NCBI GenBank assembly: GCA_024400955.1
Contig: JAKSLY010000026.1
Location: 1-35,342, forward strand
Origin: Treponema sp.
GTDB taxonomy: Bacteria; Spirochaetota; Spirochaetia; Treponematales; Treponemataceae
DNA length: 35,342 bases
Direction of reading: 5' to 3'
Within the stretch, counting starts at the first letter, position 1, and each line of letters opens with the position of its first letter. The notes below the pieces were generated by a model, which searched no databases, had not been told where the DNA came from, and worked only from the letters and a program-made list of their open reading frames with translations. Positions 8,002-17,142 of the stretch are shown piece by piece. The translations under genes and the position numbers were made by a program.

Positions 8002-9357
8002 ATGAATTTCAAAAAGTTTTGCTTTGTTCTTGCATTTTTAATTTTCCTCACCCAGTCCTATGCCAGGAAGGCTCAGTCAAAGTCGCAGGATAATAAGACC
8101 AACCTTCTTTCTTCTCCGGCAGTTGCACGTCAGGATGAAATGGTTCCCGATGAGGAAACTCCCGTTGAAGACAGCTGGCAGATTCTTGAGTGGGAATCAG
8201 AGGACAATTACCTGGTCCTTAAATTCCGCATCGAAATTCAGCAGTACAATGCAAGGAAGAATTCCTACGAGACCATCATTGAGGAAGACACGGAATCAAA
8301 TGCTTCATTCCTCAAGATAAATCCAGCCCTTAAGGTTGGCCGTTACAGGTACAGGATTGCCGCATATAACCTGGTTGGCATTCTTGATGAATATTCGGAC
8401 TGGTGTGAATTTGAAATTCATCGTGCATACAAGCCGGTGGTTTCAAGTTTCGACGTTGATGTTAACCATTCCCATACAATTTATATAGAAGAAATAAACA
8501 ACGGTCTCATTACAGTTCACGGACGCAACCTTTTTCTTCCGGAAGAACAGTCTGACGGCATCGTGTTTACCAGATACACCCTCAACCTGATTGAGACAAG
8601 AAAAAGGGGCAGGAAGAAGGTAAGGACTGCGGGAATCAGCTTTAATCCTGAAATCATCGAACATAAGGATAACAACAGGGAAATCACTTTTCGCGTAGAC
8701 CTTGAAAACATGGAGGTAGGCGAGTACACCATTGTTGCAACTGATGCTTCCGGCTTGCATTCCGACATTTCCGATTCAGACTCCATAAATGTCCGGTACA
8801 AGAAGCCTGTGGATTTTAACATTAGTGGCGGCTACATGAGCCCTGTGGTTCTTTTTGATGGAACCTTAAAGGAATATGTGGGTTCTTCAACATATCCACT
8901 GAGCCTTATGGCAAAGACCACCTTTATTCCCGTAAAACGGCACATCGGTTACTTTGGTCTTGGACTTGAACTCTTTGGCACGTACATGAACAGCGACATG
9001 GAAGTTTATACTGTTGACGGCACCCTGGTTTCCGGGTACGTTGACTTTGTATACCAGTACCCGATTTTCATACGGTCCAAGGTTAATTCAACCCAGCGGC
9101 GCCACATCATGTCCCTTGAGCTTCATGGCGGAGTGGGGGCCGAATACTTTATGAATTACGTTCTGCACTTTCCACATAACATCGACTCAAAGGCCCTTAA
9201 CAGCCTTGACCTTGGATTTAATGTGGGGGCAGCCGTGCAGATTTTCATTACAAACAGGCTCTATACTGAAGTCAACGCCGATTTTTGCTTTAGCCGTGCA
9301 AGTGACATGAATTTTGGTGTTGTTCGACCTGGTGCTATGATAGGATGGCAGTTTTGA
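8002..9357 (+). CDS. Secreted protein with a probable C-terminal outer-membrane beta-barrel
   Basis: This 451-aa protein has a classical signal peptide with likely cleavage after SYA (residue 21). Residues about 50-145 look like one more of the beta-sandwich modules of the preceding protein (KVGRYRYRIAAYN...). From about 275 the chain alternates short amphipathic strands and Gly/aromatic turns and ends in GWQF with a terminal Phe, as outer-membrane barrels do. It begins 9 bases after the FecR gene with AGGA upstream, and is very probably in the same operon. I do not recognise a named family. A cell-surface anchor or channel working with the FecR protein is an inference. Confidence 0.65.
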   Translation: MNFKKFCFVLAFLIFLTQSYARKAQSKSQDNKTNLLSSPAVARQDEMVPDEETPVEDSWQILEWESEDNYLVLKFRIEIQQYNARKNSYETIIEEDTESNASFLKINPALKVGRYRYRIAAYNLVGILDEYSDWCEFEIHRAYKPVVSSFDVDVNHSHTIYIEEINNGLITVHGRNLFLPEEQSDGIVFTRYTLNLIETRKRGRKKVRTAGISFNPEIIEHKDNNREITFRVDLENMEVGEYTIVATDASGLHSDISDSDSINVRYKKPVDFNISGGYMSPVVLFDGTLKEYVGSSTYPLSLMAKTTFIPVKRHIGYFGLGLELFGTYMNSDMEVYTVDGTLVSGYVDFVYQYPIFIRSKVNSTQRRHIMSLELHGGVGAEYFMNYVLHFPHNIDSKALNSLDLGFNVGAAVQIFITNRLYTEVNADFCFSRASDMNFGVVRPGAMIGWQF

Positions 9358-11540
9358 TGAATATTGTAAAAAGATTATTTCATGGATTGAATATGCTTCT
9401 CTTTTTGGCAGCATGCCTTTGTTCATGCTCCATGATTGAGGATGCCTACAACGAGCCCATCAAGGATTTTTTTGAAACCTATACGGAAACTGCCGTCATT
9501 GAGCTTTACGAGATTCCCTCCGATTCAGTCTATGCCATGGATGCTTCCGGCCTGATGAACATTCCATCCGATGACGACTTTAAGTTCCGCTTTATAATGC
9601 GAAATCCAAAGCTCTTTGACTTTAACCGCGGGGTAAATCTTTCCCTGTCCCTTGATTCACTTGACTATGGTGGAGCTGCTTCCATGTGGGGAGTTACTCC
9701 AGACCCATCCCTCTTTGAACTTAAGCAGGATTCCGACAAGAGCATTTACAATGTTACCATCAGAAAGGAATTCCTTGAATCGACGGAATGCGGCTTTGAA
9801 ATTACTCCAACTGTAACCATGACCCATCCTTTGACCGGGGAGATTTTTTCTCCATACAAGGGCATGACTCTCATAAGCAATTCTTCTCCTTCACCAGCAA
9901 GCGGATATGTTTTCTATACGGATCCGGCTACAAACACTTACGTGCTTTTGTTCAATCTTCCTTCAAGGAAAATGATGCTTGGCAAGCAGAGGGATGTTAC
10001 AACCCTTACGATAGACGACAGGCTTTATGGTGTTTCCATTGCTCCTGATGGAACCATTTCCCTTTCCGGTGACGGGGCATGCCAGACTGGAGTTCCTTCT
10101 TCACTTGCATCCATGATTCCAAGCGGAACCAAGGTCTTTACGCCAAACGGCCAGCCTTGTACCTTTTACACGGGACGAACCGTTTCCAACGAGAACAGCA
10201 AGTTCACCCTGAGCCTTTCAGACAGACGCGGTCTTGTTTCCAGTGTTGATGCCTTTGTGCGAGCGGAACAGCTTATGGAACCTGCAGCCTTTGATGCTGA
10301 CGGGGAATCCATTGCTCCCAGTGCCGGGTTGATTCCTCTTGTTCAGGATGAAGACCAGGACTACGCATCCTTTAAGCTAGTTCCTCCTGCCTCTACAAAG
10401 GAAGGAACTTCGGTGTCAGGGGCTGAGGTTTTCTATGAAATCTATCAGGGCTCCGATGATTCTGGAAGCCTTTTGTTCAGCGGAAAGACTTCCAGGGAGC
10501 GCGTGTTCAAGCTTCCTTTGGGATTTGTTTTTGTGCGTTTTTACAGCCATAAGAATCCCTATGCAGATTCAGATGTCCAGGAATGGAAGATAAAGGTTGC
10601 AGCAACAATTCTGTATGTTTCCAATGCAGGTAGCGACGGTTCAGGAAACGGTACCAGATCAAATCCATTTGCTACCATCTCAAAGGCAATTGCATCCTTT
10701 GAAGACAGGACAAACACCAACTTTGTGCGCCTTATGACTGATGTCTCGGAAAACGTAAGCCTTAATGATTCGGCTGCAAACTATACCATCATGGGCTACA
10801 AGGAACGCAAGGTCCTTACAGGAAATGTGGCACTTGCTTCCGGCAACCTGGGCTTTACCGATGTTGCAGTCCTTGGCAGTGCCAGTGTTACTGGTGGAAC
10901 TTTCCGTCTTGCCGGTTCTACGAAGATCAGCGGTAATACAAGCATTGCCAATGGCAGCGTTCCGATTTACGTTGCATCTGACTTTGGCGTTGGCAGCGAA
11001 AAGGTTCTTACCGTAAGTCCTGCCGTAATTTCCGATAGCGCAAATCCTATAATCGTCGCAGAAAACGGAAGCCTTAACACGGCCCTTTCACTTAATGTGG
11101 ATGTTGTTGACGATACCGGTGGAACAGACCCAAGTCAGGTTGGATTCTATCTTTCAATTTCCGGCGGAAGGGGATACAGCAAGCTGAGGAGTAATGGGGC
11201 TGGAGTAATGAACCCAAGTTATTTTGGTGCATATTATGTTTATGTAAATGATGTAAGACTTGACAGTTTGAACAGTACTTTCGTAAATGTTGCCCGTGGT
11301 GGCTTGCTGTCATTTACTTATGCAAATGATCCTGGTTATTCCACTACAACATTTACTGCAGAAAAAATGGAGCTTTATGATTACAGGAGCGGTAGCCTTT
11401 GTGCAAGTGCAAGTGGCAGTGAGCTTAGGGTTCCTGCAAATCTTGCCCCTGGACTGTATGAAGTTGTCATTTCCGGATCTGGAAATAGATTGGGTAACAT
11501 GAAGTGGAAGTGTTCATGTATTGTTGCTGTCGGCTATTAG
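9357..11540 (+). CDS. Large lipoprotein with a DUF1565-like segment
   Basis: The start chosen overlaps the previous stop in TGATG, which suggests coupling; an in-frame ATG four codons upstream (9345) is possible. The signal peptide carries a lipobox LAAC (Cys20), with Cys22 and Cys24 close by. The mature protein (about 700 aa) is rich in beta structure. At about residues 417-450 the stretch YVSNAGSDGSGNGT...NPFATISKAI matches the start of DUF1565/right-handed beta-helix domains, which often bind or cleave polysaccharides. Catalytic residues cannot be assigned. It is probably tethered to the outer membrane. The next gene seems to be a diverged paralogue. Confidence 0.7.
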   Translation: MNIVKRLFHGLNMLLFLAACLCSCSMIEDAYNEPIKDFFETYTETAVIELYEIPSDSVYAMDASGLMNIPSDDDFKFRFIMRNPKLFDFNRGVNLSLSLDSLDYGGAASMWGVTPDPSLFELKQDSDKSIYNVTIRKEFLESTECGFEITPTVTMTHPLTGEIFSPYKGMTLISNSSPSPASGYVFYTDPATNTYVLLFNLPSRKMMLGKQRDVTTLTIDDRLYGVSIAPDGTISLSGDGACQTGVPSSLASMIPSGTKVFTPNGQPCTFYTGRTVSNENSKFTLSLSDRRGLVSSVDAFVRAEQLMEPAAFDADGESIAPSAGLIPLVQDEDQDYASFKLVPPASTKEGTSVSGAEVFYEIYQGSDDSGSLLFSGKTSRERVFKLPLGFVFVRFYSHKNPYADSDVQEWKIKVAATILYVSNAGSDGSGNGTRSNPFATISKAIASFEDRTNTNFVRLMTDVSENVSLNDSAANYTIMGYKERKVLTGNVALASGNLGFTDVAVLGSASVTGGTFRLAGSTKISGNTSIANGSVPIYVASDFGVGSEKVLTVSPAVISDSANPIIVAENGSLNTALSLNVDVVDDTGGTDPSQVGFYLSISGGRGYSKLRSNGAGVMNPSYFGAYYVYVNDVRLDSLNSTFVNVARGGLLSFTYANDPGYSTTTFTAEKMELYDYRSGSLCASASGSELRVPANLAPGLYEVVISGSGNRLGNMKWKCSCIVAVGY

Positions 11541-11555
11541 GGGGAGAGGGGGAAC

Positions 11556-13901
11556 ATGAAAGTGATTTTTGAATGCAAAAAAACTGTTTCGAGGTTTTCC
11601 CGTCTTTTGGGTGTTGCCTTTTTGATTGCTGCATTTTCCGGCTGCTGGATGGAAAGCGTTGACGATGACGTTATCCATGAGAATTCCTTAATGGAACAGG
11701 GTATTATGCCTGCTCATGTAGATTCATCTGCCCCATGTGGTACGACAGTTTCCGTAATTGAAGACGATGGCACAGGTTCTTCGACCTTGAGGACCATTCT
11801 TCCGAATAACTTTGGAGCTTCTTCTTCCGCAAGCTATGCTGCAAAAGCTACTCTCAATGGAAATACCGTTGATGTTACTTCTGCTGCAAGTACCTTTACC
11901 ATGAACCTTTACATGACAGGCGTCTGGTCCCTTGAAGTGCAGGGATTTGATGCTTCTGGTAATGTAATCTACGAAGGTTTTGGTACCGTTGAAGTTGGAC
12001 CTGCACCTTTGTATGAGGGAAGCGTTTCAATGTACATATATCCTCCGATGAGGAACACTGGAAAAATTGATTTCTATCTCGGGGTACCAGCTGACGGCTC
12101 CAGATATAATATTTCTTTTGTAATGACCAATGTTGCCACCGGTACCGTATACCGCCATGACATTGACGATTCTACGGATGCTGCATCTGGCATGACCCTT
12201 AGGACGGTGGTTTCAAAACAATATTACATAAAGTATATTCAGGACATGAAAATCCCTGGAGACCCTATGGTTTATAATGATTTTCCTTCAGGGGAATATG
12301 ACCTGGTTGTGGACATAAAGAATGAAAGCATTCCTGGAAATGGTGATTTTGGCACTGTGGCAAGGCTTACGGACAAGGTTTACATCTTTGACGGACTCAC
12401 TTCAAATACGCATAAGTATAATATCTCTCAGGATGCAAGTTTTTTGTTTTATCCTGATTCAAGTTTTAGCAATGCAAATCCTGTTAGCCTGACAATTAAG
12501 GATAGCGACGGAAATTCCATTGATTATTATAGAACATTGCCTTCTCTAGATGTTTCTCGCGTCTTCAATTATTATCCGTCAGGTGCTGAATCCAAGTCGC
12601 TGACACTTGTTGCCACTCTTGGATATGGTCAAAGCATTAATGCCGGTGCAGGTGCTCAAATTGTTTCTTCGAGGGAAGTTTCCGGTAATATTGAGGTTAC
12701 GATTCGAAGAAATGATGTATACAGCGACTGGGCTGTTATCGTTCAGTCTGCCAATGGACTTCAGTCTTCTATCAACACTTTGTATCTTGGCCCTGCATAT
12801 TTTGGAACAGGTGCTGCTCCCTACAGCAACCTATCATCTGCCTTAAATTCCATTAAATTGTCCGGGGATGGTGCCAATGTTCTTACAACTGATTCTCTGG
12901 CTTTTTATTTGTCTGGAAGCGATTCAAGCAATGTTACAATGGATTCCCAGTTTGCAGGAAAAAATGTGTACATATATCCTAAAAACAATAATGGACTTGA
13001 TGAGTTTTCTGGTGAACTTAAAATTTCTGGAAGTAACATGAAGTTGTTTTATGGAAATTCCACTGACATGTATTTTGATGGCACAATTACAGCTGACAAT
13101 TCAGCTTCAGAACTTTTCCTTGGGACTTTGACACTTGGTTCATCTGCATTTGTTAACATTAAAACAGGTTCTTCTGGCCACCTTACAGGCCGAATAGATT
13201 CTAAAGCCACTTCATCCTCTCCTTCATTTGTTGTCGATTCCGGAGCCTTCCTGTATCTTGATTCAGGCTTTAATTCAGATTTTAGCCTCGGCTGTAAGCC
13301 TTTGGCTTTGTCCCTGGTTGCAGATAAGGATGTTGCAGATCCTGGCAAGCTGATGGTTTCTTCTGCACTTCCTTCTTCCCTGGGTGGTAAAGTGTCCATA
13401 GCCTTGAAGACTGCTGATGGCTCTGCTGCGACTATCTCAGATAACGTTGGAACAACCGTTCTTCATGCAGCTTCTCCTTACCTTCTTACCCAAGCAGACT
13501 GTGATTTCTTCTCATTTAGTGGTACCGGTGGTGGCAATTATTTTATTGCACTTAGCAGTGACAGAAAGACCGGTGTAATCCGTGACCGTCGTGCCACCTT
13601 TGTCATTACACAGTTTCCTTCACAGAAGGTCAGGCTTTATGATGGTGCTTCAGAAGTCACGGATTTTTCCAACATGGCCAAGGACAAAACCTACACTTTG
13701 CGTGCGGTTGTAGGAGGTGTCGAAAATCAGGATGTTACGGTTAACTACCATGTTTACCAGGGAGGGACTGCTGGTCCTGACGGCTCAGGTACAATCAATT
13801 TTGGAACCCTTGGCCTTCCTCCAGACAAGTACACCCTGTACATGACGTACACCTACAATGGCACCACATATAGCGAAAACATGAACTTTACGTTAAAATA
13901 G
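11556..13901 (+). CDS. Large Ser/Gly-rich lipoprotein, probable paralogue of the preceding one
   Basis: The 781-aa product has a long signal peptide ending in the lipobox FSGC (Cys30) and a very strong purine ribosome binding site. The mature part is low in charge, rich in Ser, Gly, Thr and Asn, and predicted all-beta. It resembles the preceding lipoprotein in plan: extended N-terminal beta region, a central run with YLGPAYFGTGAAPYSNLSSA at the place of the DUF1565-like segment, and a C-terminal module with an LYD...PP-x-YTLY pattern. No enzymatic motif is evident. A surface or periplasmic structural or binding protein is the best guess. It ends 7 bases before the helicase gene. Confidence 0.65.
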   Translation: MKVIFECKKTVSRFSRLLGVAFLIAAFSGCWMESVDDDVIHENSLMEQGIMPAHVDSSAPCGTTVSVIEDDGTGSSTLRTILPNNFGASSSASYAAKATLNGNTVDVTSAASTFTMNLYMTGVWSLEVQGFDASGNVIYEGFGTVEVGPAPLYEGSVSMYIYPPMRNTGKIDFYLGVPADGSRYNISFVMTNVATGTVYRHDIDDSTDAASGMTLRTVVSKQYYIKYIQDMKIPGDPMVYNDFPSGEYDLVVDIKNESIPGNGDFGTVARLTDKVYIFDGLTSNTHKYNISQDASFLFYPDSSFSNANPVSLTIKDSDGNSIDYYRTLPSLDVSRVFNYYPSGAESKSLTLVATLGYGQSINAGAGAQIVSSREVSGNIEVTIRRNDVYSDWAVIVQSANGLQSSINTLYLGPAYFGTGAAPYSNLSSALNSIKLSGDGANVLTTDSLAFYLSGSDSSNVTMDSQFAGKNVYIYPKNNNGLDEFSGELKISGSNMKLFYGNSTDMYFDGTITADNSASELFLGTLTLGSSAFVNIKTGSSGHLTGRIDSKATSSSPSFVVDSGAFLYLDSGFNSDFSLGCKPLALSLVADKDVADPGKLMVSSALPSSLGGKVSIALKTADGSAATISDNVGTTVLHAASPYLLTQADCDFFSFSGTGGGNYFIALSSDRKTGVIRDRRATFVITQFPSQKVRLYDGASEVTDFSNMAKDKTYTLRAVVGGVENQDVTVNYHVYQGGTAGPDGSGTINFGTLGLPPDKYTLYMTYTYNGTTYSENMNFTLK

Positions 13902-13908
13902 CGGCGTT

Positions 13909-16353
13909 ATGGATGCCACAAGGAAGTTTACACAGCAGGTTCTTGAACAGCTTGCCCAGGATATTTCAGAAGCCGGCGGCAATGAAGTTTTTTGGGTTGG
14001 CAGAATTAATGAAGACGGAATTGTCGTTTCCGTGGAACTTGGAAGCCGTGGCAACGAAGACAGCGTAATCATAAACAGCAATGTGGCTCGCCAGGGTCAT
14101 GTACTCATCCATAATCATCCAAGCGGAAACCTTCGCCCAAGCGAGGCTGACCAGAACATTGCCTACAATTCCTCCGAGCAGCATACGGGATTTTACATCA
14201 TAAACAATGAGGCTACGGAAGTCTATCCAGTTGTTGAGCCCGTAAAGCCGCGTAAGATCATAAAGATAGATCCTGACAAGGCAGCTTGGTACCTTTCAGA
14301 AGAAGGCCCCCTCGCAACCCAGAATCCCCTGTACGAAGAACGAAAGAGCCAGCTGGACCTGGTAAGGCAGGTTTCCCAGGCATTCAACAACAACAGCGTT
14401 GCCGTTTTTGAAGCGGGAACAGGAGTTGGCAAAAGCTTTGCATATCTCATTCCTTCCATAATCTGGGCTTCTGACAACAAGGAAAGGGTAATCGTTTCCA
14501 CGGGAACCATCAACCTTCAGCAGCAGCTTTACGAAAAAGACATTCCCGCTGCATTAAAGATTACAGGCCGTGACGTAAAGGCCGTACTGATAAAGGGCCG
14601 TCAGAACTACCTTTGCCTCAGGCGACTTGATGATGCAGAATCGGAGCAGACACTCTTTGACAACGACACGGAAGAATTCAAGAAGATAAAGGACTGGTCA
14701 AAGACCACGGAAACTGGAAGCCGCAGCGACCTTGCATTTAATGTAGGTGACGGACTTTGGTCCAAGGTAAACAGCGAAAGCGATGCCTGCATGGGTGGCC
14801 GCTGCCCTTACCGCGAACACTGCTTTGTCATGAAGGTCAGGAAGGAAGCCGCCGACAGCAACCTTATCGTTGTAAACCATCACCTTTTGTTTGCAGACAT
14901 CGAGGGAAGAATGGGCGGGGCAGGCTATGACGATACCTTTGTTCTGCCTCCTTTCAAGCGGATAGTTTTTGACGAAGCCCACGGAATTGAAGACAGCGCC
15001 ACCAGCTTTTTCAGCGAATCCTTTACACGGTTCAAGATCATGAAGCAGGTAAACCTCATGTACAGGACCTGGCGCGGAACCAGGGCCGGATTCCTTACGG
15101 CTGCAGCTGTTGTCTCCAGGGCGGAAAACTATACGGAAAAAGCAGACGAATGCCTTGAAAAGGTAAAGAATGCCGTTCTGGAAATGGACCAGGTTGCAGT
15201 TCTTCTCCTTGAAAACGAGATGAACATCCGCATAAAGGGTGACAACTGCCAGCTTTTTGAGGAAGTGTTTGATGCCATTGCAAAGGTTCATACTGCCGTT
15301 GCTCTTTTTTGCGACATGGTGCGCGAGGTTCTTGAACAGATTGATGAGGAAGATGCAGACATTCCTGCCGTGTGGGAAGCAAAGACCGTCCTTAAGCGGC
15401 TTGAAATGTATGTGGTGCTTTTCAATGATTTCGTCCACTGGGATGAACACGAAGACAAGGTTTTCTGGATGCAGAAGGTAAAGGTTCCCCCGAAGACTCC
15501 CAGGGAAGATTTTCTTCTTTTCGTTCAGTTTTACCAGACTCCCCTCGACATTGCACCCCTCATGAACAAGGGTGTCTTTGAACCTTTGGACACTGTTGTC
15601 TGCACCAGCGCAACCATAAGCATCCAGAACACCTTTGCCTATTGGATGAGGCGTACCGGGGCTTCCTTTGTTGAACCGGAAAGGCTCATGTCCGACAGCT
15701 TTGAATCTCCTTTCCCCTACAAAACCAACGTGCTTTTTGCAGTTCCCAACGATGCGCCTTTTCCTGACAGCCCCTATTACCAGCAGTATGTGGAATCCAC
15801 CGTTCCCCGGCTGATTCAGGCTGCAGGCGGAAGAACCCTTGTTCTCTTTACATCCTTTGACAGCCTTAAGTTTACCTACAATGCATCAAGGGCCGTTCTT
15901 GCAAACCAGTCCATAACCCTTTTTAAGCAGGGGGATGACGACAGGTTCCGTCTCCTGGAAAAATTCAAGGAGGACACCCAGAGCGTTCTCTTTGCCACCG
16001 ACAGTTTCTGGGAAGGTGTCGATGTTCCCGGGGACAGCCTTAGCCAGGTGATCATTGTAAAGCTTCCATTCTCCGTGCCCAATGATCCGGTTTTTGCCGC
16101 ACGCAGCGAGGACCTGGAAAAGAAGGGGGGCAACAGCTTCATGCAGCTTAGCGTTCCCCAGGCGGTGATAAAATTCCGTCAGGGCTTTGGCCGTCTTGTA
16201 AGGCGAGGGGATGACAAGGGAGTGATTGTAGTCTTGGACCGCCGCATTGTGGAAAAAAGGTACGGAAAGATGTTTACGACAAGTGTTCCCATGAGCCGCA
16301 GGATGTACAATCCCCTGGAACAGATAGTTGCCGCCGTGGAGAAATTCTTCTAG
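13909..16353 (+). CDS. JAMM/RadC-like domain fused to a DinG/XPD-type Fe-S helicase
   Basis: The 814-aa protein has two parts. Residues about 1-110 form a JAMM (MPN/RadC-like) domain with a complete metal motif: Glu26 as candidate catalytic Glu, then HNHPSGNLRPSEAD giving His68, His70, Ser78 and Asp81. Residues about 130-814 are a superfamily 2 DNA helicase of the DinG/XPD group: Walker A GTGVGKS (170-176), four cysteines for a 4Fe-4S cluster (Cys236, 294, 299, 305), DEAH box (355-358) and motif VI QGFGRLVRR (758-766). Firmicute DinG carries a DnaQ-like exonuclease in this N-terminal place. A role in DNA repair or unwinding is likely; the metal domain's substrate is unknown. It is the last gene of the plus-strand run. 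Confidence 0.88.
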   Translation: MDATRKFTQQVLEQLAQDISEAGGNEVFWVGRINEDGIVVSVELGSRGNEDSVIINSNVARQGHVLIHNHPSGNLRPSEADQNIAYNSSEQHTGFYIINNEATEVYPVVEPVKPRKIIKIDPDKAAWYLSEEGPLATQNPLYEERKSQLDLVRQVSQAFNNNSVAVFEAGTGVGKSFAYLIPSIIWASDNKERVIVSTGTINLQQQLYEKDIPAALKITGRDVKAVLIKGRQNYLCLRRLDDAESEQTLFDNDTEEFKKIKDWSKTTETGSRSDLAFNVGDGLWSKVNSESDACMGGRCPYREHCFVMKVRKEAADSNLIVVNHHLLFADIEGRMGGAGYDDTFVLPPFKRIVFDEAHGIEDSATSFFSESFTRFKIMKQVNLMYRTWRGTRAGFLTAAAVVSRAENYTEKADECLEKVKNAVLEMDQVAVLLLENEMNIRIKGDNCQLFEEVFDAIAKVHTAVALFCDMVREVLEQIDEEDADIPAVWEAKTVLKRLEMYVVLFNDFVHWDEHEDKVFWMQKVKVPPKTPREDFLLFVQFYQTPLDIAPLMNKGVFEPLDTVVCTSATISIQNTFAYWMRRTGASFVEPERLMSDSFESPFPYKTNVLFAVPNDAPFPDSPYYQQYVESTVPRLIQAAGGRTLVLFTSFDSLKFTYNASRAVLANQSITLFKQGDDDRFRLLEKFKEDTQSVLFATDSFWEGVDVPGDSLSQVIIVKLPFSVPNDPVFAARSEDLEKKGGNSFMQLSVPQAVIKFRQGFGRLVRRGDDKGVIVVLDRRIVEKRYGKMFTTSVPMSRRMYNPLEQIVAAVEKFF

Positions 16354-16354
16354 C

Positions 16355-16390
16355 AAAAAAAAGGTTCCTGTGGCATGTAACCAAGGAACC
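16355..16390 (-). terminator. Rho-independent terminator for the Bax-inhibitor gene unit
   Basis: Read on the minus strand, GGTTCC and GGAACC arms (16385-16390 and 16363-16368), extended by an inner TGG/CCA pairing, are followed by eight T. There is no T tract on the plus side, so the helicase operon is not clearly terminated by it. Confidence 0.75.
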
Positions 16391-16429
16391 CCGTATTGCT
16401 TCAAACTGATCTTAGTTCTTTCAGCCGTC

Positions 16430-17140
16430 CTAGTCGCGGCTTCTTCCAAAAAGCCTCAGAAGGCTCAGGAATACGTTGATGAAGTCAAGGTAAAGTTCAA
16501 GGGCACCGACGATGGCAAGCTTTCTGTAAGCGTCTGATGAATCAGCCCTTCTTGCAGCCATTAGGATTTTCTGGCTGTCGTATGCAGTAAGTCCTGTAAA
16601 GACTACTACAGTTGCCATGCTTATGAGCCAGTTGAGCATGACCATTGGGGTTCTTGTAATCATGGCCCAAAGCCAGTTGACCATGGATGCAATGATTATT
16701 CCAAACACGGCCATCTGCAGGTAATGCCCAGCCTTTGTAAGGTCGGACTTTGTGCGGCTTCCGTAGATTGCCATGAATGAAAAGAGCAGGGCTGTGGAAA
16801 TAAAGCACTGTCCGATGGAGTCAAGGCTGTAGATGAAGAAAATTGTCGAAAGGGTCACTCCGTTCAGGGCAGCATAGGCAGTAAACATGAGGAATGCCGT
16901 AAACGGACTGAATTTCCTGATTCCCATGGAAAGGAAGAATACCAGGGCAATTTCCGCAATGGCAATGATCATGAATGTTCCGCCGCGGTAAAGGTTCATG
17001 GCAAGTCCCGGTGCAGATGCAACATAGATTGCACATACCGCACTTACCAAAAGGGCAAATGCCATCCATCCGTATGTCTTTGTAAGAAATTTCTTCTTGT
17101 CAGCCTGGGTTGGCGAGTATCTTGTTACAAAATTTTCCAT
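16430..17140 (-). CDS. Bax inhibitor-1 / YccA family membrane protein
   Basis: The 236-aa protein has about seven TM helices and the usual layout of the bacterial BI-1/YccA/YbhL family: a short polar N-terminus, then TKTYGWMAFALLVSAV, and a C-terminal half with TGLTAYDSQKI and a final helix followed by an Arg-rich tail (LLRLFGRSRD). Family members are inner-membrane proteins; some act as pH-sensitive calcium leak channels and E. coli YccA modulates FtsH. It starts 2 bases after the ComFB-like gene ends, so the two are almost certainly co-transcribed and perhaps functionally linked. Confidence 0.9.
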   Translation of the reverse strand: MENFVTRYSPTQADKKKFLTKTYGWMAFALLVSAVCAIYVASAPGLAMNLYRGGTFMIIAIAEIALVFFLSMGIRKFSPFTAFLMFTAYAALNGVTLSTIFFIYSLDSIGQCFISTALLFSFMAIYGSRTKSDLTKAGHYLQMAVFGIIIASMVNWLWAMITRTPMVMLNWLISMATVVVFTGLTAYDSQKILMAARRADSSDAYRKLAIVGALELYLDFINVFLSLLRLFGRSRD

Positions 17141-17142
17141 TT

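Noticed and set aside
14698..15450. 250-codon minus-strand ORF inside the helicase gene
   Set aside because: The helicase frame has clear family motifs throughout; the antisense frame has none.
16355..16390. Hairpin as terminator of the plus-strand helicase operon
   Set aside because: The T tract exists only on the minus strand; on the plus strand the stem is followed by CCGTATTG.
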